Source: Flavobacteriaceae bacterium
Lineage (GTDB): Bacteria > Bacteroidota > Bacteroidia > Flavobacteriales > Flavobacteriaceae
NCBI GenBank assembly: GCA_947446865.1
Contig: CANFHX010000001.1
Location: forward strand, 158,098 to 222,097
Length of the DNA stretch: 64,000 nucleotides
Direction of reading: 5' to 3'
Positions 9,440 to 18,789 of this stretch are shown here, piece by piece (position 1 is the stretch's first letter; each line of letters opens with the position of its first letter). The position numbers and the translations under genes are program-made. The notes under the pieces are model-generated. The model ran no database searches, was not told the DNA's origin, and saw nothing but the letters and a program-made list of their open reading frames with translations.

Positions 9440-9841
9440 ATGAAAAAACTCCTTTTTATTCTTACATTAGCACTAATAATTGGCATTTTTTATTTTTCGT
9501 GGTTGCCCGATTCCACATTAACTAGCGAAAGGTATTTGCCGATTTGGTTGCTAAACTGGAGTAATGAATATGTAAATTTGCGCACTGCCGTTCCTTTTGT
9601 AGTAATTGGGGTTGTGCTAGAAGCAAGAAGCGGTTTACAAAAACCTGTAAATAACAAAAGTTGGATCTATAACACACTATTGGCTGCAACAATAGTAATT
9701 AGCGCAGAGGTTGGGCAATATTTTACCGATAAACGCCACACGGATGTGTACGACATTTTGTTTGGTATCGTTGGCACCCTTTCGGGAATCGCCTTTTATC
9801 ACGTAATCCTTCAACTAGTAAAAAAATGTAAAAAATGCTAA
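9440..9841 (+). CDS. VanZ-like family membrane protein
   Basis: Short multi-helix protein with 'FYFSWLPDSTL...SAEVGQYFTDKRHTDVYDILFGIVGTLSG' motif. Confidence 0.8.
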   Translation: MKKLLFILTLALIIGIFYFSWLPDSTLTSERYLPIWLLNWSNEYVNLRTAVPFVVIGVVLEARSGLQKPVNNKSWIYNTLLAATIVISAEVGQYFTDKRHTDVYDILFGIVGTLSGIAFYHVILQLVKKCKKC

Positions 9842-11235
9842 ACAGACATAAATTTTCTTTTATTTTTTCCTGCATACTAAGTGATTTTCTAGCTATTATT
9901 GCTAGCGCTTGCATTTTTATTAAATATGTTCAAACGCAAGATCTAGCGGAAAACAGTACTAAATCTGACTATATTATTATTGCTTCGGTAATCACATGGT
10001 TACTTTCGGTACTTTATTTTAGGTTGTACAGTATTTCAACCACCTTTAATTTGGAATTTTTTTACCGCCAAACTTGGCGCGCCTTTTTGCTGCAAGGCAT
10101 TTTATGGCAAATTTTTATTTTTCTATTGCAGGGAGGTTTACAATACAAAAACAATACGGTTTCTAATTTATACCAATTTTCTTTTTGGATACTTTATATT
10201 TTCTTTTCGAGGAGCTTAATAACGTTATTGTTATTTCGTATGAAAAAAAAATTGAACAAACTCTTAAATGTTGCTATTTGGGGTTTTAATAAAACCAGTA
10301 TTGAATTGGCGGCGGTATTGGAGTCCAATGTCACATTTCTTAATTTTAAAGGAATTTTAAATGAAGAAATAGAAGCAGAAATAAATTCTCCGGAGGAGTA
10401 TAAAATAGAATTAAACAAAGCCATTAAACAAGCTCATAAGGAAAAAATAGACGAGTTGTATATTGTTACTGCTCCTAACAATATTGGCGATTTAAACCAC
10501 TATTTTAATTTAGCCGATTCCTATTGCATTCGATTGAAATTTGTACCCGATTTTTCAACTATTTCTTCCGAGTCCTTTGCTACCTCCAATTTTAATAATT
10601 TCCAAGTTATTAAGCCACGCCACGAACCTTTACAAAATGCCTATAACCGTTTATTAAAACGTATTTTTGATCTTGCTTTTAGTTGCTTGGTTATTGTTTT
10701 CATACTTTCCTGGTTGTATCCTCTTATAGGTGGCATTATTAAGTACCAAAGCAAAGGGCCAGTATTGTTCAAACAATTGCGTACCGGCAAGAAAAACAAA
10801 CCATTTTGGTGCTATAAATTCCGCAGCATGGAGGTTAACGAGAGTAGCGATAGTCTACAAGCGCAAAAGGGAGATGCACGAATTACTCCTATTGGCCAAT
10901 TCATCCGACGAACCAGTCTAGACGAATTACCACAATTTTTCAATGTGTTGTTGGGCGACATGAGCATTGTAGGACCGAGACCACACATGCTTAAACATAC
11001 CGAAGACTACAACGATTTGATTTCTAATTTTATGGTACGGCATTTTGTGAAACCCGGAATTACTGGTTTGGCACAAGTATCTGGTTTGCGTGGAGAAACC
11101 AAAAAAGTTTCCGACATGAAACGAAGAGTAAACGCCGACATTCAATACGTTCAAAATTGGAATATTATGAAAGATATAAAAATTTGCTTTTTAACAGTAA
11201 TCGTTACTATAAAAGGCGACAAAAACGCCTATTAA
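9835..11235 (+). CDS. undecaprenyl-phosphate sugar phosphotransferase (WcaJ/WbaP-like priming transferase)
   Basis: 'KRIFDLAFSCLVIVFILSWLYPLIGG...GPVLFKQLRTGKKNKPFWCYKFRSM...TSLDELPQFFNVLLGDMSIVGPRPHM' is the bacterial sugar transferase domain. Confidence 0.93.
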   Translation: MLNRHKFSFIFSCILSDFLAIIASACIFIKYVQTQDLAENSTKSDYIIIASVITWLLSVLYFRLYSISTTFNLEFFYRQTWRAFLLQGILWQIFIFLLQGGLQYKNNTVSNLYQFSFWILYIFFSRSLITLLLFRMKKKLNKLLNVAIWGFNKTSIELAAVLESNVTFLNFKGILNEEIEAEINSPEEYKIELNKAIKQAHKEKIDELYIVTAPNNIGDLNHYFNLADSYCIRLKFVPDFSTISSESFATSNFNNFQVIKPRHEPLQNAYNRLLKRIFDLAFSCLVIVFILSWLYPLIGGIIKYQSKGPVLFKQLRTGKKNKPFWCYKFRSMEVNESSDSLQAQKGDARITPIGQFIRRTSLDELPQFFNVLLGDMSIVGPRPHMLKHTEDYNDLISNFMVRHFVKPGITGLAQVSGLRGETKKVSDMKRRVNADIQYVQNWNIMKDIKICFLTVIVTIKGDKNAY

Positions 11236-11253
11236 CCCCAAATAAAAACCATT

Positions 11254-11427
11254 ATGTTAATAACCTACTTACTTGGATTCCTATCAGGTATTGCAATTGC
11301 TTCCTTTTTTATCGGAAAAGAATTGTATAAGTACTACATCAAAAACAAAGTACAAAGCAAACAGTTGGAACGTTTAATGCGTTTAAAACATAAAAATAAA
11401 AAAGCGGTGTTGGATGCGGGAATCTAG
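11254..11427 (+). CDS. small single-TM protein, 57 aa (not in supplied ORF track)
   Basis: ATG at 11254: MLITYLLGFLSGIAIASFFIGKELYKYYIKNKVQSKQLERLMRLKHKNKKAVLDAGI*. N-terminal hydrophobic helix, basic C-terminus, directly downstream of the priming transferase. Confidence 0.55.
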   Translation: MLITYLLGFLSGIAIASFFIGKELYKYYIKNKVQSKQLERLMRLKHKNKKAVLDAGI

Positions 11428-11504
11428 GTTTCGAGTTCCGAGTTTCAGGTTTCGAGTTTCGAGTTTTGAGTTTTGAGTTTCAGGTTTTGTGTTCTAGGTT
11501 TTGG
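11428..11504. repeat. heptanucleotide microsatellite, 11 degenerate units (consensus GTTTYRR/GTTYYGA)
   Basis: gtttcga gttccga gtttcag gtttcga gtttcga gttttga gttttga gtttcag gttttgt gttctag gttttgg. Confidence 0.93.
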
Positions 11505-11882
11505 AAAACTATACCCCCGGCGACTTGTCATTCTGACGAAGGAAGAATCTCATCAAAAAGTTCTAGGTTCTAGGTCTTGGAAAACTACAGTACCGGCGGC
11601 TTGTCATTCCGAGGCACGAGGGCACGAGCGATAGCGAACTGGCTTAGCAATCTCATCACATGTTTCTGGGTTCTAGGTACTAGTTCCTCATAACTTAACA
11701 CTGACAACTTAATTCTGCTTTCTGAAAACTGAAAACTGACCACTAGTACCCCCGGCGACTTGTCATTCTGACGAAGGAAGAATCTCATCAAAAAGTTCTA
11801 GGTTCTAGGTTTCGAGTTTCAGGTTTCGAGTTTCAGGTTTTGGGTCCTCATAACTTGTTACTGACTACTAAATTCTGCTTTC

Positions 11883-11932
11883 TGAAAACTGAAAACTGAA
11901 AACTGAAAACTGACCACTGACCACTGACCACT
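11883..11932. repeat. heptanucleotide microsatellite (AAAACTG)n then (ACCACTG)n
   Basis: Read directly: 'tgaaaactgaaaactgaaaactgaaaactgaccactgaccactgaccactc'. Confidence 0.93.
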
Positions 11933-12015
11933 CAACCTACTCCCTAGAAAAAAACTAATTATATAAAAAAAAAACCTATTTTTGTCGCGCCATACGCTTA
12001 ACCTAAATAATTTCT

Positions 12016-12795
12016 ATGCAAACACCTTTTCCAAAAACGCTACTCCTAGTACTTATTGCTATAGTAGTTACCTCTTGTGTGTCAAGTTCTAAAATCACCT
12101 ATATGCAGGATATCTATTCAGCAAAAAAAGAGGGGCAAGCCAAAACCAATTACGAACCAAAATTGCAAGCAGACGATTTGTTAAGCATTATTGTTTCTGC
12201 AGAAAATCCAGAGAATGCGTTACCATTTAACCTTCCTACTATCCAAAGTAATTACAATACCGACGGAACGGTAGCCCAAAGTGCTATTAAAACCTACTTA
12301 ATCAATACCCACGGAGAAATAGATTTTCCGGTTTTGGGAAAAATAAAATTAGCAGGGTTAACGCATACCGAAGCCCACGATAAATTGGTGGCATTGGTAT
12401 CCGACTATATTAAAAACCCTGGAGTAAACTTAATCCTACTTAATTTTAAAGTATCGGTATTAGGAGAAGTAAATCGACCAGGAAGCATTCCGGTTAGAGG
12501 AGAACGGATTACTCTTTTGGAAGCTTTGAGTATAGCTGGGGACTTAACTATTTATGGTAAACGAAATAACATCTTAGTAATTCGCGAGCAAAATGGTGAA
12601 AAAACCTACCAAAGCATAGACATTACCAAATCAAGTTTTATCCATTCGCCTTTTTATTATTTGTCCCAAAACGATGTAGTGGTAGTAAGTCCTAACAAAA
12701 CTAAAATAAATGCCTCTGCCGTAGGGCCGAATACCTCAATAATTATTAGTTCTATTTCATTGTTATTGACCTTATTAATATTACTTAAAAAATAA
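12016..12795 (+). CDS. polysaccharide biosynthesis/export protein (Wza-like outer-membrane lipoprotein)
   Basis: Lipobox 'VTSCVSSSK', 'LQADDLLSIIVSAENPENALPFN', 'VLGEVNRPGSIPVRGERITLLEALSIAGDLTIYGKRNNILVIREQNG'. Confidence 0.92.
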   Translation: MQTPFPKTLLLVLIAIVVTSCVSSSKITYMQDIYSAKKEGQAKTNYEPKLQADDLLSIIVSAENPENALPFNLPTIQSNYNTDGTVAQSAIKTYLINTHGEIDFPVLGKIKLAGLTHTEAHDKLVALVSDYIKNPGVNLILLNFKVSVLGEVNRPGSIPVRGERITLLEALSIAGDLTIYGKRNNILVIREQNGEKTYQSIDITKSSFIHSPFYYLSQNDVVVVSPNKTKINASAVGPNTSIIISSISLLLTLLILLKK

Positions 12796-12798
12796 AAT

Positions 12799-15243
12799 AT
12801 GCAAGATTCTTTTAATATGCAAGAGGAAGAAGAGAATGAAGTTTCTTCTTTTAAAATTTTAAGCCGGTACATACGATTCTGGAAATGGTTTGTAATAAGC
12901 ATACTAATTTGTACTGCTATTGCCTTCTTAAAATTGCGGTATGCAACTCCCCAATATAAAGCTACTGCTAAGATTTTAGTAAATGATGAAAAAAAGGGTA
13001 ACCTCGCTTCTGAGCTTGGTGCTTTTGCAGATTTAGGGATGTTAGGTGGAGTAAAAAACAATGTAGACAATGAAGTAGAAATCTTGAATTCGACTACTTT
13101 AGTGGAGAAAACAGTAGAAAAACTGCGTTTTAACATTGTTTATTTAAGAAAAGGCAATATTCGGGATGCAGAACAGCATGGCGAAACCCTACCAATTGAA
13201 TTGCAAATTACCAACGCAAGTGATGCTTTCAATAAAAATGGTCAAAGTTTTATTGTAAAAATAATTTCTAATTCTAATTTTGAATTAGAATATGCTTCTG
13301 GAAAAAAACTTGGAACCTTCCATTTTGGCTCCCCTATAGTTGTTAAAGAAGCACGTATTTCAATCCAAAAAACCCCTTTTTTCAATACAATTGCTCCTAT
13401 TGATGATAGTTATATTATTAATAGATACCCTGTAATTGCAAAAGCTTCAGAATACAGTGCTTCGTTATCGGTAGAAGCTTTAAGTAAAACGAGTAGTATT
13501 GTAAACCTAAGTGTAAACAATGCAGTTCCTAAAAAAGCTGCCGATTTTTTAGATGGATTAATTACCATTTATAATGAAGAAGCGATTAAGGATAAAAATC
13601 AAATTTCAGAAAATACCCTGAAATTTATTCAGGAACGTTTAGGGATCATCTCATCCGAATTGGGCGCGGAAGAAAGTAAGGCCAAAGGCTTTAAGGAATC
13701 GAACCAATTGGTAGATATTACTTCCAATGCTAATATCTATTTAAGGAATTTTTCAGATCTTGATAAAATGCTCATCGAAACCGAAACCAAATTGCGGGTA
13801 ACCGAAATAATGGCGGATTTCATGAAGCACAAAAGTAGGTCGGAATTAGTGCCAGCCGAACTTATTCCGAGTGAAAGAATGACTGCTCAGGTAAATCCGT
13901 TAATCCAACAGTACAACAATTTAGTATTACAAAACAACCGTTTGCTTAAAGATGGTAAGAAAAGCAATGCTACTTTAGTAAATATAGACCAGCAATTAAC
14001 CGATTTAGAACGCGATATAACACAGAGTATTTCGCAATACAAATCCAAATTGGTAGTCGAAAAAGGCGATTTGACCAAACAATACAATTTAATGTCGGGT
14101 AAACTAAGCCAAATTCCTACACAAGAACAGGAATTCCGTGTGATAGAGCGCCAACAAAAAATTAAAGAAGGTATTTATTTGTATTTGATACAAAAAAGAG
14201 AGGAAACCGCGATAGCCTTATCTGTAACCGAACCAAATGCCAAAATTGTAGATGCCGGTCGTGCCTTTCCAAATCCTATATCTCCTAACAGAAATATATA
14301 TTATCTGGTTGCCTTGCTATTGGGCTTGGGTATTCCTTTCGGGATTTTATATGTTATTTTCTTATTGGATGATAAAATATATAACGGTAGTGATGTAGAG
14401 GAAAAATCCAAAGGTATTCCGGTACTGGCAGAAATTCCAAACGTGTTAGAAGGAAAAAATGGCGAGGCACAAAAATTGGAGGCCTTTAGAACCTTACTTA
14501 ATAACACGAACTTTATTACACCTTATGATGAAAACGACGAGGGTAAAGTAATATATGTATCCTCCGCCAAAAAAGGAGAAGGTAAAACCTTTGTAGCTTA
14601 CAATCTTGCTAATTCCTATTCTAGTCTGGAGAAAAAGACCATCTTAGTAGGTACCGATTTTAGAAATCCACAGTTACATAAATATTTGAATCAAAGTAAA
14701 TCTGCCAACAAAGGGCTTTCTAATTATTTACACAATAATTCTTTTAAATGGAGAGATTTAGTTATTTCCCCAGCAGAACAAGGCTTTGTATTTGACATGT
14801 TGTTAGCTGGAGATATCCCTCCAAATCCTACTTTACTTTTGTCTAGTAAGCGTTTTGCAGATTTTATGGCAGAATTGAAAAAAGAATACGATATAATTAT
14901 AGTGGATACTGCTCCAACCTTATTGGTTTCCGATACCTTGATTATTTCTAAATATGCAGATACAACTGTGTTTGTAGCACGATCTGGAGTAACCGAGAAA
15001 AAATTAATTCAGTATGCGGTTAAATTGAAGGAAGATGATAAAATTAACAATGTTGGATATGTAATAAACTCAATAGATTATTCAAACACCTACGGATATG
15101 GTTACGGATATGGGTATGGCTACGGATATGGCTACGGATATAACTATGGTTATGGTTATGGCTACGGAGCAGAAGAAGCCGCTAAACCTTGGTACCGAAA
15201 AGGCATTATAGGTCGCTTTTATAAAAAGGTATTTAAAAGATAA
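12799..15243 (+). CDS. polysaccharide biosynthesis tyrosine autokinase (Wzc-like BY-kinase)
   Basis: Wzz domain plus 'VIYVSSAKKGEGKTFVAYNLANSY', 'TILVGTDFRNP', 'YDIIIVDTAPTLLVSDTLII'; C-terminal Tyr/Gly-rich tail. Confidence 0.95.
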   Translation: MQDSFNMQEEEENEVSSFKILSRYIRFWKWFVISILICTAIAFLKLRYATPQYKATAKILVNDEKKGNLASELGAFADLGMLGGVKNNVDNEVEILNSTTLVEKTVEKLRFNIVYLRKGNIRDAEQHGETLPIELQITNASDAFNKNGQSFIVKIISNSNFELEYASGKKLGTFHFGSPIVVKEARISIQKTPFFNTIAPIDDSYIINRYPVIAKASEYSASLSVEALSKTSSIVNLSVNNAVPKKAADFLDGLITIYNEEAIKDKNQISENTLKFIQERLGIISSELGAEESKAKGFKESNQLVDITSNANIYLRNFSDLDKMLIETETKLRVTEIMADFMKHKSRSELVPAELIPSERMTAQVNPLIQQYNNLVLQNNRLLKDGKKSNATLVNIDQQLTDLERDITQSISQYKSKLVVEKGDLTKQYNLMSGKLSQIPTQEQEFRVIERQQKIKEGIYLYLIQKREETAIALSVTEPNAKIVDAGRAFPNPISPNRNIYYLVALLLGLGIPFGILYVIFLLDDKIYNGSDVEEKSKGIPVLAEIPNVLEGKNGEAQKLEAFRTLLNNTNFITPYDENDEGKVIYVSSAKKGEGKTFVAYNLANSYSSLEKKTILVGTDFRNPQLHKYLNQSKSANKGLSNYLHNNSFKWRDLVISPAEQGFVFDMLLAGDIPPNPTLLLSSKRFADFMAELKKEYDIIIVDTAPTLLVSDTLIISKYADTTVFVARSGVTEKKLIQYAVKLKEDDKINNVGYVINSIDYSNTYGYGYGYGYGYGYGYGYNYGYGYGYGAEEAAKPWYRKGIIGRFYKKVFKR

Positions 15244-15323
15244 GAAGTTATAGGATAACTAGAAAAAAAGGAAGTCTTTAATATCCAAAACCAGTACCTC
15301 CTTTTATAATTTCATTGGTATAA

Positions 15324-15359
15324 AAAAAGCGTCGGAAGATTTTCCCGACGCTTTTTTTA
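15324..15359 (+). terminator. rho-independent terminator downstream of wzc-like gene (possibly bidirectional)
   Basis: aaaaagcgtcggaagattttcccgacgcttttttt; stem AAGCGTCGG/CCGACGCTT followed by T-run. Confidence 0.9.
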
Positions 15360-15361
15360 TT

Positions 15362-15742
15362 TTATAGAAATAAGCTTTTATAAGAGCTCCAATTTTTATA
15401 AATCAATATTCCGTTTAAGACGGCAACAATTAAAGCACCTGCAATCCCGGAAGCATCTAAAAAGAGATGAAACAACACGATGTTAATAGATATTGGTACT
15501 AAGGAAAGCAAAGCAAAGGCCACCCATTTTTTTGCTAATAAAAGCACGCCTATAATTAATTCCAATAAGGCTACCGTTTTCAAAATATACCCTGTTGCTA
15601 CCAAGGAAGACAAAAAAGCAGCGGCCTTTTCTGGTGGCACTGGCAACGGAATAAAAGGTTGCGGCAGCAGTATATTCAATCCGAATAAAACAAGAATACC
15701 ACCCAGTATTCTTCTGACAATTTTAGTAAACATGGAATTCAT
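15362..15742 (-). CDS. DoxX-like small membrane protein
   Basis: MNSMFTKIVRRILGGILVLFGLNILLP...; four hydrophobic segments. Start placed at MNSMFTKI rather than the longer ORF start at 15901. Confidence 0.65.
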   Translation of the reverse strand: MNSMFTKIVRRILGGILVLFGLNILLPQPFIPLPVPPEKAAAFLSSLVATGYILKTVALLELIIGVLLLAKKWVAFALLSLVPISINIVLFHLFLDASGIAGALIVAVLNGILIYKNWSSYKSLFL

Positions 15743-15908
15743 AATTGGTTGGTTTAAAGGTTCGTATAAAGTAAATTTATAAATAATTTTTAACACTACC
15801 CAATTATTCCTCTCAAAATATAGGAAAACCAAGTGTTTGCTGGAGGTTCCAACGTATTCCAATCCAATTATATAACCTACGCAAGATAGGTACAATTGCA
15901 ATTGCTAA

Positions 15909-15946
15909 TCAGTGTTCAGTGCTCGGTGTTCAGTGCTCGGTGTTCA
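15909..15946. repeat. heptanucleotide microsatellite (TCAGTGY/TCGGTGT)n
   Basis: tcagtgt tcagtgc tcggtgt tcagtgc tcggtgt tca. Confidence 0.92.
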
Positions 15947-15950
15947 CAAA

Positions 15951-16481
15951 TAAAATCCGTTCTAATCCGTGCAATCTGTGGCAAAAACAACTACTTGCTA
16001 TGTATTCTATGCAAAGCGAAGCGCCTTAACTCCATTAAAAACCTATGAATCTCCTATGTGGTTAAAAAACAATTTCAATTGTAAATAAAATCCGTTCCAA
16101 TCCGTGCAATCTGTGGCAAAAACAACTACTTGCTATGTATTCTATGTAAAGCGAAGCGCCTTACTCCATTAAAAACCTATGAATCTCCTATGTGGTTAAA
16201 AAACAATTGCAAAATCAGCGATCAGTGTTCAGTGCTCAATGCTCGGTGATCAGTAATACAAAACACAATACCAATTGCCATCCTAAATTAAACAGTAACA
16301 ATATTCATCTGCGTTATCTGCGTAATAAAATTCAATGGCAACGTCAAAATCAATAACAAATAAAATCCGATCCAATCCGTGCAATCTGTGGCAAAAACAA
16401 CTACTTGCTATGTATTCTATGTAAAGCGAAGCGCCTTAATCCATCTTAAAACCAATCCATCTATGTGGTTAAAAAAACAAT
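15951..16481. repeat. three direct copies of a ~120 bp intergenic repeat (15951-16072, 16085-16206, 16361-16481)
   Basis: Each contains 'taaaatccg(t/a)t(c/t)(c/t)aatccgtgcaatctgtggcaaaaacaactacttgctatgtattctatg(c/t)aaagcgaagcgcctta...ctatgtggttaaaaaa'. Confidence 0.93.
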
Positions 16482-16488
16482 AGCAATA

Positions 16489-18696
16489 TCAAATCACAAA
16501 ATTAATCCCTAAAACAATATTCCTTCCAATATTAGGAATCCCATCATTTTTAAGTCTAGATAAATGAGAAATATACTTTCTATTTAGTAAATTATTGGCA
16601 TTCAAATTAACATCAAAAGCCATTTTACCTAACGTAACTCTCCCACCAAAACCAAAATTCAATAACGTATAATCGTTGGATTTGGTTTCAAACGGACCTG
16701 GATTATTTTGATTTAAAGTATGTTCCACATTCAAAACCGCAAAACTATCTTTTAAATATTTAGTCGACTTAAATTCGGTTTTAATAGAATTATTCCATTT
16801 ATTAGCCGGAATCAAAGGCAAGTTATCTCCGTTTTGTTTTTTACCCGTTACGCTTTCCAAACTACTCGTAATGTGCAACCAATCTAAAGGATGCGGATGG
16901 AAGTGAATTCCGGCTTCCCCACCATATAAATTGGCATTGGCTTGGGCATAATTGTAAGCATCCAACCCATTAATTTGAGTGCCATTTGGAGCAATAAAAA
17001 TATAATTGTTGATGTGATTGTAAAAACCATTTACAAACAATTCAAAATGCGAATTTCGGTATTCCAAATTCAAATCGGTTTGAAAATTTTGTTCTTTTTG
17101 CAAATTTACATTCCCAATTTCGTAGCGGTTACTTCCTTCGTGAACGCCATTCGAAGTTAATTCTGCCAAGTTGGGAGCCCTAAATCCAGAAGCAAAATTT
17201 AATCGCAAAATGATATTTTCCTTCAAATTCGTTTTAAATCCTAAAGACGAATTAAAACTTTGAAATTTCTTGTCTACCGATTGGAAATATCCTTCTTCGC
17301 CAACAATTCCGTGTTCGGTGGCAGATACATTTCTAGTATCAAATCGGATTCCGGCTTGAACTACATTCTTGTTCCATTCGTAATTGGCAGTTCCAAAAAC
17401 TCCAAAATCATTTGTTGTTGCATTCGGAATTAAATATTCTATCCCAGAATTGGTATTGGTTTGGTGCATTCCTTGCGTGCCTAGTATCGATTCCAATTTT
17501 CCGAATTTTGGCAAATAATACTTCACATTATAATTGTAGGTTTTCAATTTCATGTGCAAATTGGCCACATCGCTATCTACATACTCACTTCTATCGTTGG
17601 AAATATACCCCAAATCGGCATCTAGTTTGGAGTTTTTAAAGAAAAAAGTGTTGTTTAAACTTACAATAGTTGCAAAAACGGCTTGCTTTGGATAGGTAGT
17701 TTTCTTGGAAGACGTTTGTTCCGCAATGCCATTTTCTGGAATTCCTAAATCTAATTTATTGAAATTGTATCGTAACGTAGAAGTGAATTTGGCATTAGAA
17801 TATCCCAAAGCAGTTTTAAAATCCGATTCGTTGTAACGGGTGTTGGTGACTCTAGTTCCGTTTGGAATTTTATAATCGGCATGGGTATTATAACTGCCGC
17901 GTGCTAAAAATTTGAAATTATCCGAAGACGTTTTCACCCCTAAAGTAGTGTTGCTTCCGTTGGTATTAGAGAATAATTTCTGACTAAAATTAGCATCCAT
18001 GGTATTGGGAGAAGCAAATTTTTCGGGGTTAAAATACAAAACACCCCCAATAGCATCGGACCCATACAATAACGAAGCAGGCCCTTTAATCACCTCCACA
18101 CTTTCTATTCCAGCATCGTTCAAACCAAGACCGTGCTCTTCGCCAAATTGTTGGTTTTCCAACCGAACTCCCTGCGAATACACCAAAACTCTATTGCCAC
18201 TCAACCCGCGAATTACGGGTTTGCCAATAGAAGTTCCCGTTGAAACTTGCGAAACGCCTGGTATGGTTGCCAAACCTTCTATTAAAGTAGAAGTGCCTTT
18301 TTGTTGCAACGTCTTCATCGATTGGTGTTCCACTTTCATTACGTTTTGCGATTGCAATTTATTGAAAGCAGTGGAAATAATTACCTCGTCCATTTGGTGT
18401 ATGGTTTCCTCCAAAACAACATCCATTTTAATTTCTTTTTGATTCATTAAAAGCGATTTGGATTGTGTTGCAAATCCTATAAAGGAAAATACAATTTTGA
18501 AATTTCCAGAAGGTAAATTAGTGAAAACATAGGCTCCGGTTGCATCGGAAATAGTTTCCTTATGAATTTCTGGAATAGAAATAGTTACGCCAGGCATTGG
18601 CTTATTTTGAACGTCTTTGATAGTTCCTGTAATTTTGTTTTGCGCGTTAGCAAACAGGGAGAACCCTAAAAATAGGGCGTATAAAAATGATTTCAT
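16489..18696 (-). CDS. TonB-dependent outer membrane receptor with carboxypeptidase-regulatory-like N-terminal domain
   Basis: Signal peptide MKSFLYALFLGFSLFANAQ, 'ITGTIKDVQNKPMPGVTISIPE', plug 'GKPVIRGLSGNRVLVYSQGVRLENQQFGEEHGLGLNDAGIESVEVIKGPASLLYGSDAIGGV', C-terminal beta-barrel. Confidence 0.95.
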   Translation of the reverse strand: MKSFLYALFLGFSLFANAQNKITGTIKDVQNKPMPGVTISIPEIHKETISDATGAYVFTNLPSGNFKIVFSFIGFATQSKSLLMNQKEIKMDVVLEETIHQMDEVIISTAFNKLQSQNVMKVEHQSMKTLQQKGTSTLIEGLATIPGVSQVSTGTSIGKPVIRGLSGNRVLVYSQGVRLENQQFGEEHGLGLNDAGIESVEVIKGPASLLYGSDAIGGVLYFNPEKFASPNTMDANFSQKLFSNTNGSNTTLGVKTSSDNFKFLARGSYNTHADYKIPNGTRVTNTRYNESDFKTALGYSNAKFTSTLRYNFNKLDLGIPENGIAEQTSSKKTTYPKQAVFATIVSLNNTFFFKNSKLDADLGYISNDRSEYVDSDVANLHMKLKTYNYNVKYYLPKFGKLESILGTQGMHQTNTNSGIEYLIPNATTNDFGVFGTANYEWNKNVVQAGIRFDTRNVSATEHGIVGEEGYFQSVDKKFQSFNSSLGFKTNLKENIILRLNFASGFRAPNLAELTSNGVHEGSNRYEIGNVNLQKEQNFQTDLNLEYRNSHFELFVNGFYNHINNYIFIAPNGTQINGLDAYNYAQANANLYGGEAGIHFHPHPLDWLHITSSLESVTGKKQNGDNLPLIPANKWNNSIKTEFKSTKYLKDSFAVLNVEHTLNQNNPGPFETKSNDYTLLNFGFGGRVTLGKMAFDVNLNANNLLNRKYISHLSRLKNDGIPNIGRNIVLGINFVI

Positions 18697-18789
18697 TTTG
18701 TGAAAATTATAGATTATTTCTATGGGAACCATTAAGAAATTAAGGTTCATAAGAAACAATTTGATTATTGTTTAATTTTAAATAAGGAA

